Shown: positions 27,870 through 36,871 of the stretch, piece after piece
How positions within the stretch are numbered: the first letter of the stretch is position 1
Layout: the number at the start of each line of letters is the position of its first letter
Assembly: GCA_019359725.1 (NCBI GenBank)
Contig: JAHHGR010000002.1
Span: 124,001-188,000, forward strand
From: Aphanocapsa lilacina HA4352-LM1
GTDB lineage: Bacteria > Cyanobacteriota > Cyanobacteriia > Gloeobacterales > Gloeobacteraceae
Reading direction: 5' to 3'
DNA length: 64,000 nucleotides
Translations under genes and position numbers: made by a program
Notes under the pieces: generated by a model
What the model saw: the letters and a program-made list of their open reading frames with translations, nothing else
Databases searched by the model: none
Told to the model about the DNA's origin: nothing

Positions 27870-27875
27870 ATTATA
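27870..27875 (-). promoter_or_regulatory. putative -10 box for the dockerin-like run
   Basis: A perfect TATAAT on the minus strand 17 bp before the ATG at 27852. A TTTTGC at about 16 bp spacing is the best -35 candidate and is weak. If used, the leader would be very short, about 10 nt, unless translation starts at 27819. Confidence 0.4.
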
Positions 27876-27902
27876 ACGGTTGACCCCTCCGGCAAAATGG
27901 CC

Positions 27903-29072
27903 CTAGCGGCACCCTTTTTCGCCCAGCTGATCGAGGCAGCGCTTGCGCTCGGCGGCGCTGAGATCTTCCCAGCGCACGTCGCGGCGGAAGACAGCACCGG
28001 TGGGTCCGGCGAGCATCCGGGGCAGCCTGGCAATATCGAAGACCTTGAGCGTTTTCATGTCGTAGGTGGTGTAGGTCGTCGCCAGTGTGGCCATGTCGAT
28101 GTCGATGACCGTGAGCGGATGCCAGGGCCGGAGGCTGCCCTCGATCAGCGGGCGGGGTCCGGATCCGAGGGCGCCAGCGTGGAGCAGTTGCAGTTGTCCG
28201 CGGTAGGCGGGGTAGTAGGAGTGGTGGTGGCCGCTGATGTAGGTGTGCACGCGGTAGCGCTCCAATAGCGCCCGCAGTTGCTCGGCATTGTCGAGGATTT
28301 CGCCCGGTTCGTCGCGGCCCACCGCCACCGCGTACAGGGGCAGATGGCCGATGGCGACGCGCAACTTCGCGTTCTGGGCGGGGGCGCTTGCCAGCGCTTT
28401 TTCGGCCCAGGCCAGTTGCTCGGCTGGGATGCGCGCACAGGAGGCGTCCCAGACCAGATAGAAAATATCGTTGGCGGCAAAGGTGTAGTAGAACGGAAAT
28501 TCGCCCCGGTCGATAAAGGCGAGCCCCGGGTCGTGGGCGGGGTCGCGCCAGTAGCCAGCGGTGATGTCGCGCTCCAGTTTATAGAGATAGTTGCCCCGGA
28601 TGGCCCGCTCGCAGGAGGCGTCGTGGTTGCCGACGGTGAAGCCGAAGGGCAATCGCGCCTTGCGCAGCGGTGCACCGATGAGCTGGTCGTAGGCGGCCCA
28701 CATCGCAAGCAGCCGCTCGCGCTTGAGCGACGGTGACTGTCCCGCCACCAGGTCGCCCCCGCACAGGACGATGTCGGGCTTCCAGCCCGGGATCAGGGCG
28801 ACCGCGCGGGTGACCTGCGGTTCGTACTCCACCGAGCCGTAATAGCTGTTCAGGTCGCTAATCACCACCAGCCGCACATCACCCCGCGGCGGGGCAAACA
28901 TGCCCTGGGGACCGACAGGCCGGGGGAGGGCGGCCTGGGCGTTGTCGGCACCGGGGGTTGCAGTAGGTCGAGCCTCTCCGGCGGGCCACAGCCTGGCCGC
29001 GGCGACGCCTACGCCCACCGCCCCCAGGCTCAATCCCCCCAACAGCAGCAATCGACGCCGTACAATACTCAT
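27903..29072 (-). CDS. Tat-exported calcineurin-like metallophosphoesterase
   Basis: A 389-aa metallophosphoesterase. The N-terminus MSIVRRRLLLLGGLSLGAVG is a Tat-type signal. Metal-site motifs are in order: DLNSYYGS, GGDLVAG, GNHDASCE, GHLPLYA and GHHHSYY. The first motif is D-x-N rather than the usual D-x-H. The start at 29072 has AGGGA 6 nt before it; a longer frame to 29315 overlaps nblS and is rejected. It probably hydrolyses a phosphoester or phosphonucleotide in the periplasm. It lies just downstream of the dockerin run on the far side of its promoter, and diverges from nblS with 67 bp between starts. Confidence 0.87.
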   Translation of the reverse strand: MSIVRRRLLLLGGLSLGAVGVGVAAARLWPAGEARPTATPGADNAQAALPRPVGPQGMFAPPRGDVRLVVISDLNSYYGSVEYEPQVTRAVALIPGWKPDIVLCGGDLVAGQSPSLKRERLLAMWAAYDQLIGAPLRKARLPFGFTVGNHDASCERAIRGNYLYKLERDITAGYWRDPAHDPGLAFIDRGEFPFYYTFAANDIFYLVWDASCARIPAEQLAWAEKALASAPAQNAKLRVAIGHLPLYAVAVGRDEPGEILDNAEQLRALLERYRVHTYISGHHHSYYPAYRGQLQLLHAGALGSGPRPLIEGSLRPWHPLTVIDIDMATLATTYTTYDMKTLKVFDIARLPRMLAGPTGAVFRRDVRWEDLSAAERKRCLDQLGEKGCR

Positions 29073-29139
29073 TGCGATTCCCTGTTCCCGCAAGAGAATA
29101 GCAGTATTGGCGCCCGTCCGGCCAGGTGCGATCCGACCG

Positions 29140-31074
29140 ATGGGGATATGGCAGAATGACGTCATTGCAGTGGACATCATAAACGCATCGGCCTTGAATT
29201 TTTCTAAGAATCTCCAGCGCTGGTTCAGTGAATTCCGTATCCAGACCCGTCTGCTCGCGGCGGCGGCGCTGATTATTTCGCTGGTGCTGGCAAGCTTTAC
29301 TTTCTGGGCGCTCAACTACATCCAGGAGGACGCCCGCCGCAGCGACCAGCGCTTTGGCGAAGCGGTGGGCAATCTGCTCGCCGCCACCGCCGCCCCGCTC
29401 ATCGCCCTGAATCAGTACTCCCAACTGGGCGAATTTACCGAAGAATTTCTGACCAGCAACGCCGACAATATCCTCTACGTCCTTTACGCCGATTCCAAAG
29501 GCGACATTCTCTACGGCAGTCCCTTCAACACCAGCGACACCCGGGCCAACGCCCCCATACCCGCTCTCATCCGCCACATCGAGCTGCCGCCGGTGCTCCC
29601 GGCCAAGCGCCAGCACCGCACCCCCCGGGGGCTGGTGACCGATATTTTTATGCCCATCGAGTACGGCGAGCGCCAACTGGGCGTCGTGCTGGTGGGCATC
29701 AATCCGGAGGCCAACCTGGTGAGCCGCTCCGACCTGACCCGCGATGTGACCGTCGCCGTGTTCGTCCTGGTCTGGATCATCGCCATTCTGGGTTCGGTCT
29801 TCAACGCCCTCACGATTACCCAGCCGCTCAAAGAGTTGGTGCAGGGGGTGCAGCGCATCGCCCAGGGCAACTTCAAGCAGCGCGTCACCCTGGCTTATCC
29901 GGGAGAAATCGGTGCACTGATCACCAGCTTCAACCTGATGGCCCAGCGCCTGCAAAGCTACGAAGAACAAAATATCGAAGAGATCACCGCCGAGAAAGCC
30001 AAGCTCGAAACGTTCATCGCCACGATCGCCGACGGCGGCATCCTGCTCGATTCTTCGCTGCGCATCCTGCTGGTCAACCCGGCGATGCTGCGCATCTTTG
30101 GGTGGGGACCCAGGGTGGTGGGCAAGAACATCCTGGATCTGTTGCCGGTGGGCATGCGCGCCGAGGTGGAGGAGCCCCTCGACTCCGTCTCGCGCAACAT
30201 CCTGGAGCAGGCCGAGTGCCGGGTCGTCCTGGACAAGCGCACGCTGCGGGTGCTCATCTCGCCGGTGCTCGCCCCCCGGGGCGACAACCTGCTCAAGGGT
30301 GTGGTGCTCACGGTCCAGGATCTCTCCAAAGAAGCCGAACTCAACCAGGCCAAAAGCCAGTTCATCAGCAACGTCTCCCACGAGTTGCGCACGCCGCTTT
30401 CGAGCATCAAGTCCTACATCGAAACGGTGTACGAGTTTGGCGACAGCCTGGATGATTCGACCAAGAACGAATTTCTCAAAACCGCCAACCAGGAGACCGA
30501 CCGGTTGACGCGCCTGGTTAACGACGTACTGGATCTTTCGCGCCTGGAATCGGGCCGCGAGTACCACTTTGAGCCGGTGGACCTCGTCCAGCCCATCGAG
30601 CAGACCCTGCGCACCCACCGCCTCACCGCCCGCGACCGCGAGATTGAACTGGTGAGCGACATCGCCACCGACCTGCCGCTGGTCCTGGGCAATTACGACC
30701 TGCTGCAGCAGGTCTTTTCCAACCTGGTCGGAAACGCTCTCAAATTTACCGAACCGGGGGGGCGGGTCACTCTCTCGGCCCGCCGCACCGACGACCCGGC
30801 CAAAGTGCGCGTCGCCGTCACCGACACCGGCATCGGCATCTCCGAGGAGGACCAGCGCCGCATCTTCGAGCGCTTCTTCCGGGTCGAAAACCGGGTGCAC
30901 ACCCTGGAGGGCACGGGCCTGGGGCTTTCGATCGTCGACAACATCGTCAAGAAGCACAACGCCCAGGTCCACATCGAAAGCGAAGTGGGCCAAGGTTCGA
31001 CCTTCTGGTTCGACGTCGAAGCCTACAGGGAAACCTGCGAGTGGCCCCGGCGCGAGCAGGAAGAAGTGATCTGA
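29140..31074 (+). CDS. nblS: NblS/Hik33-type membrane sensor histidine kinase
   Basis: A 644-aa sensor kinase with the cyanobacterial NblS/DspA layout. Helix 1 is near residues 30-55 (LLAAAALIISLVLASFTFWA), then a periplasmic sensor, helix 2 (VAVFVLVWIIAILGSVFNAL), HAMP, PAS (IADGGILLDSSLRILLVNP), HisKA with NVSHELRTPLSS (His about residue 414) and HATPase with DTGIGI and GTGLGLSIV. The orthologue controls high-light, stress and phycobilisome-degradation responses through RpaB/NblR. The ATG at 29140 was chosen; GTG 29170 is also possible. Orthologues are present in essentially all cyanobacteria, which supports the organism call. Confidence 0.92.
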   Translation: MGIWQNDVIAVDIINASALNFSKNLQRWFSEFRIQTRLLAAAALIISLVLASFTFWALNYIQEDARRSDQRFGEAVGNLLAATAAPLIALNQYSQLGEFTEEFLTSNADNILYVLYADSKGDILYGSPFNTSDTRANAPIPALIRHIELPPVLPAKRQHRTPRGLVTDIFMPIEYGERQLGVVLVGINPEANLVSRSDLTRDVTVAVFVLVWIIAILGSVFNALTITQPLKELVQGVQRIAQGNFKQRVTLAYPGEIGALITSFNLMAQRLQSYEEQNIEEITAEKAKLETFIATIADGGILLDSSLRILLVNPAMLRIFGWGPRVVGKNILDLLPVGMRAEVEEPLDSVSRNILEQAECRVVLDKRTLRVLISPVLAPRGDNLLKGVVLTVQDLSKEAELNQAKSQFISNVSHELRTPLSSIKSYIETVYEFGDSLDDSTKNEFLKTANQETDRLTRLVNDVLDLSRLESGREYHFEPVDLVQPIEQTLRTHRLTARDREIELVSDIATDLPLVLGNYDLLQQVFSNLVGNALKFTEPGGRVTLSARRTDDPAKVRVAVTDTGIGISEEDQRRIFERFFRVENRVHTLEGTGLGLSIVDNIVKKHNAQVHIESEVGQGSTFWFDVEAYRETCEWPRREQEEVI

Positions 31075-31142
31075 GCGCCTTTTGCTGAACGTCCCTTCCC
31101 TACTAAATTTATAAGCTTTGCAAAGGAGCGGGCAGGTAGGGG

Positions 31143-32165
<1,023 letters not shown>

Positions 32166-32192
32166 ACGGGCTGGCTTCACAGCAGAGCCCGT
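32166..32192 (+). terminator. hairpin after the Ser/Thr kinase gene
   Basis: ACGGGCT (32166-32172) and AGCCCGT (32186-32192) pair perfectly across 13 nt, immediately after the stop codon. No clear T-tract follows, so termination is only a possibility. Confidence 0.35.
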
Positions 32193-32264
32193 AGGGAGCC
32201 ATCCAGGCATTTGCTTTAAGATGCATGAGTTACGGGCAGAAAAAAAGCAGCGTTTTTCCGGCGA

Positions 32265-33377
32265 TTAGTGTGGGCTTTGGTTTCTGACGTTGGATTTTAG
32301 ATAACCACTCCATATCCAATCTTCGCCGATTGGCTCGACCTGTAATCGCTCCAGCCGCAGCGCTTCATGCATTTTCTCGAAGCCCGCACCGGCGATGGGT
32401 GTGTAAGCCTGGGTGCCTCCCACCAGACAGGGGGCTACAAAGCAAATCACCTTCTGCACCGAGCCGTCCGTCAGAGCCGACCAGGTGAGGGTGCCGCCGC
32501 ACTCCCAGAGCACCGATAAGCAGGGGCGAGCAGCGAGTTTTTCGAGCACGGCGGCGGGGGTGAGTTCGTCCAACACCTGCACTTCCACGCCCAGCCGCTC
32601 CAGATTGGCGCGCATCTGCGGGTTGCCCTGCGCTCCGGTGAAGACCAGGGTAGGGATAGTAGTCTGGTCCAGCCACAGACGCGCCTCGGCCGGTAAGGCC
32701 AGGGTGCGCGAGAGCACGACGCGCAGGGGGTTGCGGCCCTCTGCCAGGCGGACGGTGAGTTGCGGGTCATCCAGGCGCACGGTATTGCCCCCGACGATTA
32801 CCGCATCAGCAAAGGCGCGCAAGCGGTGGGTGCGGGCGCGGGCCGCCTCGCCGCTGATCCAGAAGCTGTGGCCGGTGCGCGTGGCGGTCTTGCCGTCCAG
32901 GGTCATGGCGTACTTGAGCACCCCGAAGGGCCGCCCGGTGCGCACAAAGTACACAAACGCCTCGTTGAGCCGCTCGCAGCGATCGGAGAGTACCCCGACG
33001 CTCACGTCGATTCCGGCGGTGCGCAGCCGCTCGATGCCGCGGCCGCAAACGAGCGGGTTCGGATCGACCATACCCACCACCACCCGTCGGATGCCGGCGG
33101 TGAGAATTGCCGCGGTGCAGGGGGGGGTGCGGCCGTGGTGGTTGCAAGGCTCCAAATTGACGTAGAGCGTGGCGCCGTAGGCCAGATCCCCGGCGGCGCG
33201 CAGGGCGAAGACCTCCGCGTGGGGTGCACCCGCCTTCGGGTGAAAGCCCTCGCCCACGACCTGTCCATTTTGGACCACCACCGCTCCCACCAGCGGATTG
33301 GGCGTCGTGCGGCCCCAGGCTTGCTCAGCAAGGGTGAGGCAGCGCTCCATCCAGTTCTCGTCGCCCACGGCTACCAC
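32265..33377 (-). CDS. ribD: bifunctional riboflavin biosynthesis deaminase/reductase
   Basis: A 370-aa RibD that deaminates then reduces the pyrimidine intermediate, steps two and three of riboflavin synthesis. The N-terminal deaminase has the zinc motifs PHAEVFAL and EPCNHHGRTPPC. The C-terminal reductase starts near residue 147 (FGVLKYAMTLDGKTAT) and has the NADPH-contacting VGGNTVRLDDPQL. The start is GTG 33377; ATG 33350 is an alternative. It is the last gene of the purK-purE-ribD run, 60 bp after purE. No FMN riboswitch was recognised upstream. Confidence 0.93.
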   Translation of the reverse strand: MVAVGDENWMERCLTLAEQAWGRTTPNPLVGAVVVQNGQVVGEGFHPKAGAPHAEVFALRAAGDLAYGATLYVNLEPCNHHGRTPPCTAAILTAGIRRVVVGMVDPNPLVCGRGIERLRTAGIDVSVGVLSDRCERLNEAFVYFVRTGRPFGVLKYAMTLDGKTATRTGHSFWISGEAARARTHRLRAFADAVIVGGNTVRLDDPQLTVRLAEGRNPLRVVLSRTLALPAEARLWLDQTTIPTLVFTGAQGNPQMRANLERLGVEVQVLDELTPAAVLEKLAARPCLSVLWECGGTLTWSALTDGSVQKVICFVAPCLVGGTQAYTPIAGAGFEKMHEALRLERLQVEPIGEDWIWSGYLKSNVRNQSPH

Positions 33378-33437
33378 CCAAAACTTTTCTACATTTACAC
33401 ACCCAAAACGGAGCCGTCACGGTCCGCCGGGCCGATT

Positions 33438-33953
33438 TCAAGGCTCGTAATCCCGCCAACCCAGTTCTTCGAGGCGGGCCTGTTTTTTCTCGACCGCGGC
33501 GCGCAGCCGCTCGCGGTAGGCAATCATTTTTTGTTGCAACACCGGGTCCGCCGTCGCCAGGATCTGCACGGCGAGCAGACCGGCGTTGCGGGCGTTGCCG
33601 ATTGCCACGGTGGCTACCGGAATGCCCGCGGGCATCTGGACGATCGAGTAGAGCGCATCGACGCCCCCCAGGGCAGTGACCGGCACCGGCACACCAATGA
33701 CCGGTAAGGGGGTGAGGGCCGCCACCATCCCCGGCAGGTGGGCCGCCCCGCCCGCCCCGGCCACGATCACCTTCAAGCCCCGGGAATGGGCGGTTGCCGC
33801 AAATTCGAACATGCGCCCCGGCGTGCGGTGGGCCGAGACGATCGCCACCGAACAGGGCACCTCGAATTCGGCGCAGACCTCGGCCGCCGCCTTCATCGTG
33901 GGCAGGTCCGAATCGCTGCCCATGATGATCCCCACCAGCGGATTAGCGGCCAT
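33438..33953 (-). CDS. purE: N5-carboxyaminoimidazole ribonucleotide mutase
   Basis: A 171-aa class I PurE that converts N5-CAIR to CAIR in purine synthesis, using the product of PurK. Conserved motifs [30 protein letters not shown] and [14 protein letters not shown] are all present and the length is normal. It follows purK after 24 bp. A copy of the CCCTGACACC motif lies between the two genes (33968-33977). Confidence 0.96.
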   Translation of the reverse strand: MAANPLVGIIMGSDSDLPTMKAAAEVCAEFEVPCSVAIVSAHRTPGRMFEFAATAHSRGLKVIVAGAGGAAHLPGMVAALTPLPVIGVPVPVTALGGVDALYSIVQMPAGIPVATVAIGNARNAGLLAVQILATADPVLQQKMIAYRERLRAAVEKKQARLEELGWRDYEP

Positions 33954-33977
33954 GCATCGCCCCCGGTCCCTGACACC

Positions 33978-35153
33978 TCATATCCCCAGCGCCTCGCGGG
34001 CGGCGGTGGCGCGCTCGCAGGCCACCGCCGGGTCGTGGGCGACGGCGGTGATGTGGCCGAGCTTGCGGCCGGGCCGGGCGCCGCGCTTGCCGTACCAGTG
34101 CACTTTGACCCCTGCGAAGGCGAGGGCCGCCGCCAGGTCGGGTTCGGCCTCGGGCGCGTCGATTTCGGCCAGAATATTGACCATCACCGCCGCCGGACTG
34201 TGCATAGCCGGGTCCGCCAGCGGCCAACCGAGCACGGCGCGCAGGTGCTGCTCGAACTGGCTGGTGGTGCAGGCGTCGAGGGTGTAATGGCCGGAGTTGT
34301 GGGGGCGGGGAGCCAGTTCATTGACACTCACCGCACCGCGGGCGTCCACAAACAGTTCGACACCGAAGATGCCCACGCCCTCGACCGCCTCGACGGCGGC
34401 GCGGGCGACCGCTCCGGCGCGCTCGCGGATCGCTTCGTCCACTGGGGCCGGGGCGATCACGGTGTGGCAGACGTGCTGGCGCTGGCGCGTCTCGACCACC
34501 GGATAGGAGCGCACCTCGCCGGTAGGGGAACGCGCCACCATCACCGCCAGCTCCCGTTCAAAAGGCACGAACGCTTCGACCATGAGCGGTTGTCCCGCCA
34601 GGGCCTCCCAGGCGTCCTTCAGGTGCGCGGGGTTCTCGACGATGCGTACCCCGTGCCCGTCGTAGCCTTGAAGGCGGGTCTTGAGCACCAGCGGCCAGCT
34701 GTCTTCCCACGCCCGCACCGCCGCCAGATCCTGGGCGGCGGCGAAGCGCGGCACCGGCAGTCCGGCCGCGGCCAGATAGGTGCGCTGGTGCAACTTGTCC
34801 TGGATGCGCGCGAGGGTCCGGCTGGCGGGCCAGACCCGGCGGCCTTCCGCCTCCAGTTGGGCGACCAGCCGCGGCTCCACCCACTCGTTTTCGAACGTGA
34901 CGATGTCGGTGATCCTGGCCAGGGAGCGCAGGCTCTCGATGTCGTCGAGCGCCCCCTCCAGTGAGACGGGCACCACCTGGGAGGCGGGGCTGGCCGGGTC
35001 GGGGTCGAGCACCACCAGCCGTAATCCCAGGGCGTGGCCCGCCAGGGCCATCATCCGGCCAAGCTGGCCGCCCCCGACAATACCGACCGCCGGCAGACCC
35101 ATCCGCCTTGCCGCTGGTCGCACAAGCTCCGCTTCCAGTGCCCCATCTCCCAT
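33978..35153 (-). CDS. purK: N5-carboxyaminoimidazole ribonucleotide synthase
   Basis: A 391-aa ATP-grasp enzyme that carboxylates AIR with bicarbonate and ATP to form N5-CAIR. The N-terminal Rossmann motif is GIVGGGQLGRMMALAG. The ATP-grasp core holds LVLKTRLQGYDGHGV, and FVDARGAVSVNELAPRPHNS carries the Mg/ATP-binding Glu and Asn. ATG 35153 was chosen, while ATG 35102 with AAGG just before it is equally good and would remove 17 residues. The open frame to 35300 overlaps the divergent gene and is rejected. It is the first gene of the purK-purE-ribD run. Confidence 0.94.
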   Translation of the reverse strand: MGDGALEAELVRPAARRMGLPAVGIVGGGQLGRMMALAGHALGLRLVVLDPDPASPASQVVPVSLEGALDDIESLRSLARITDIVTFENEWVEPRLVAQLEAEGRRVWPASRTLARIQDKLHQRTYLAAAGLPVPRFAAAQDLAAVRAWEDSWPLVLKTRLQGYDGHGVRIVENPAHLKDAWEALAGQPLMVEAFVPFERELAVMVARSPTGEVRSYPVVETRQRQHVCHTVIAPAPVDEAIRERAGAVARAAVEAVEGVGIFGVELFVDARGAVSVNELAPRPHNSGHYTLDACTTSQFEQHLRAVLGWPLADPAMHSPAAVMVNILAEIDAPEAEPDLAAALAFAGVKVHWYGKRGARPGRKLGHITAVAHDPAVACERATAAREALGI

Positions 35154-35269
35154 CGTCACATTGCGCAGATCAAAGATCTTTATCTTAATCGCAGTCGGAT
35201 GCGGACCCTGGCGGTGGTGGATAGGACGGCCTCTTATACTGATAGAATCGGCGTTTCGGTTGGCACCCC

Positions 35270-35620
35270 ATGAAAGACAGACTTCGCGAGTTCGCGGCAT
35301 TGGAGAAGGATGTGCGCGTGAAGGCCACCAGCACCATCTGGGGCTGCGCCACCGGCATGCTGGCTATTTGCATTCCGCTTGTCTCCATCGCCGGGGACGG
35401 CCCGGCCCTGTTGCTGCCCCTGGCGGTGGCGGTGGGTGCGGCGGTGGCCACCGCCTTTGTCTGGAAGTCGCAGCCGAGCGCCGACGGTGCCGAGATAGCG
35501 CTGCCTGCCGTTTTGCGCCTGCGGCAACTCGAAGAACGCATCGCCAAGCTGGAGACCATCGCCCTCAGCGGCGAAGAAGCGCTCAAAGCCCGCTACCGGC
35601 AACTCGAAAAAGCCGAGTGA
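35270..35620 (+). CDS. small membrane protein with C-terminal coiled coil
   Basis: A 116-aa protein of unknown function. Two adjacent hydrophobic segments (about residues 24-41 and 47-64: ATGMLAICIPLVSIAG and LLLPLAVAVGAAVATAF) form a hairpin in the membrane. A cytoplasmic tail follows with a short coiled coil (RLRQLEERIAKLETIA). A TATACT at 35235-35240 is a possible -10. It begins a three-gene plus-strand run with the DUF2808 and esterase genes (gaps 48 and 7 bp). Confidence 0.65.
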   Translation: MKDRLREFAALEKDVRVKATSTIWGCATGMLAICIPLVSIAGDGPALLLPLAVAVGAAVATAFVWKSQPSADGAEIALPAVLRLRQLEERIAKLETIALSGEEALKARYRQLEKAE

Positions 35621-35668
35621 GCCGCAGGCGCTAAAATAGCCCTCGGACAAAGTAAGGAGAAGCACCCC

Positions 35669-36181
35669 GTGCTGAAGCGTTCGCTCCGCTGGTTGATGGC
35701 GGCAAGTTTGGTCCTGGCGGCAGGCGTGTCACCGGTACAGGCGCAGTCGGGCTTCTGCCTGGTGGGCTGCGCGCGGGACGCCGACCTCATCCTCAACTAC
35801 AAAGTCGAGGACCGCTCCCACGATTACACCTCCGACCGCTACTTCCTGTGGATCAAGCCCCAAAAAATTGCCGTGCGCGAGGTGCAGGTTATTGCTGGTC
35901 CTGATTTCGACGGCCAGTTCAATACCAAGTTTGTCGAAGTCGCCTCGCGCACCTCCGGCAAGTCCTATACCGTCGAGGATGTCAACTGGGACCAGGATCT
36001 GCGCGCCTTGACCGTGGTACTGGCCAGCCCCATTCCCGCCTCCGAAGAAATCCAACTCGTCCTGAGCCAGGTGGTCAACCCGAGCAGCGAAGGCATCTAC
36101 AAACTCAACGCCCGCGTTCTGGGCACCGAACCCAACCCGATCTACCGCTACGTAGGCACCTGGGCCATCACCATCGAATAG
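35669..36181 (+). CDS. secreted DUF2808 family protein
   Basis: A 170-aa periplasmic protein with a signal peptide (MLKRSLRWLMAASLVLAAGVSPVQA) and the cyanobacterial DUF2808 domain. Its typical pieces are visible: YFLWIKPQKIAVREVQV, an Asp/Thr-rich middle, VVLASPIPASEEIQLVL and a final YRYVGTWAITI strand. The domain is of unknown function and nearly confined to cyanobacteria. The start is GTG 35669 with AAGGAG 9 nt before it. Cysteines in GFCLVGCARD just after the signal peptide may form a disulfide. Confidence 0.85.
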   Translation: MLKRSLRWLMAASLVLAAGVSPVQAQSGFCLVGCARDADLILNYKVEDRSHDYTSDRYFLWIKPQKIAVREVQVIAGPDFDGQFNTKFVEVASRTSGKSYTVEDVNWDQDLRALTVVLASPIPASEEIQLVLSQVVNPSSEGIYKLNARVLGTEPNPIYRYVGTWAITIE

Positions 36182-36188
36182 GCGCGCT

Positions 36189-36857
36189 ATGCATCTGGTC
36201 TACCTGCACGGCTTTGCCTCCGGCCCCGATTCCACCAAGGGCGGCTTCCTGAAGCGGCGGCTTGCCGAATTTGGATACAAGCTGCACCAACCGGATCTCA
36301 ACGCCCCCGCCTTTGAGGCGATGACCATCAGTTCGCAACTGGCGGTGATCGCGCGCACCCTCGAAGGTCTGAGAGGACCGGTCACTTTGTTGGGTTCGAG
36401 CATGGGGGGACTGCTGGCGGTGCTGCAGGCGACGCGCGATCCGCGCATCGAACGGCTGGTGCTGATGGCGCCGGCTTTTGGTTTTGCCCGGCGTTGGCAG
36501 GAGCGGCTCGGGGCGGCGGCGGTGGCCGAATGGCGCCGCAGCGGCAAGCTGGCAGTTTATCACTATGCCTACCGCCGCGAGTGCCGACTTGGCTTTGAGA
36601 TGCTCACCGACGCCCTCGGGTACGACGAAACGCAACCGGGCCGACCGGTGCCGACCCTGATCTTGCACGGTCGGCGCGACGAAGTGGTGGACTTCGAACT
36701 CAGCCGCGCCTTTGCCGCCTCCCGGCCCAACGTCGCTTTGCGCCCCTACGATACCGATCACGCCATGATCGATGTCCTGGAGCCGATGTGGCAGAAAATC
36801 CGGGCCTTTTTAAAGCTCGAACGGCAGGGCGGACACCCTGCCGTTCACAGCAGTTAA
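36189..36857 (+). CDS. YqiA/YcfP-type alpha/beta hydrolase
   Basis: A 222-aa alpha/beta hydrolase of the UPF0227/YqiA branch, which opens HLVYLHGFASGPDSTKG. The nucleophile lies in GSSMGGLL, the acid probably in LILHGRRDEVVD, and the His in YDTDHAMID. There is no signal peptide, so it acts in the cytoplasm. Relatives are carboxyl esterases with unknown natural substrate. The start is 7 bp after the DUF2808 stop, so the genes are co-transcribed. It converges with the SBBP-repeat gene. Confidence 0.85.
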   Translation: MHLVYLHGFASGPDSTKGGFLKRRLAEFGYKLHQPDLNAPAFEAMTISSQLAVIARTLEGLRGPVTLLGSSMGGLLAVLQATRDPRIERLVLMAPAFGFARRWQERLGAAAVAEWRRSGKLAVYHYAYRRECRLGFEMLTDALGYDETQPGRPVPTLILHGRRDEVVDFELSRAFAASRPNVALRPYDTDHAMIDVLEPMWQKIRAFLKLERQGGHPAVHSS

Positions 36858-36871
36858 ATGCGGCTCAGTAC

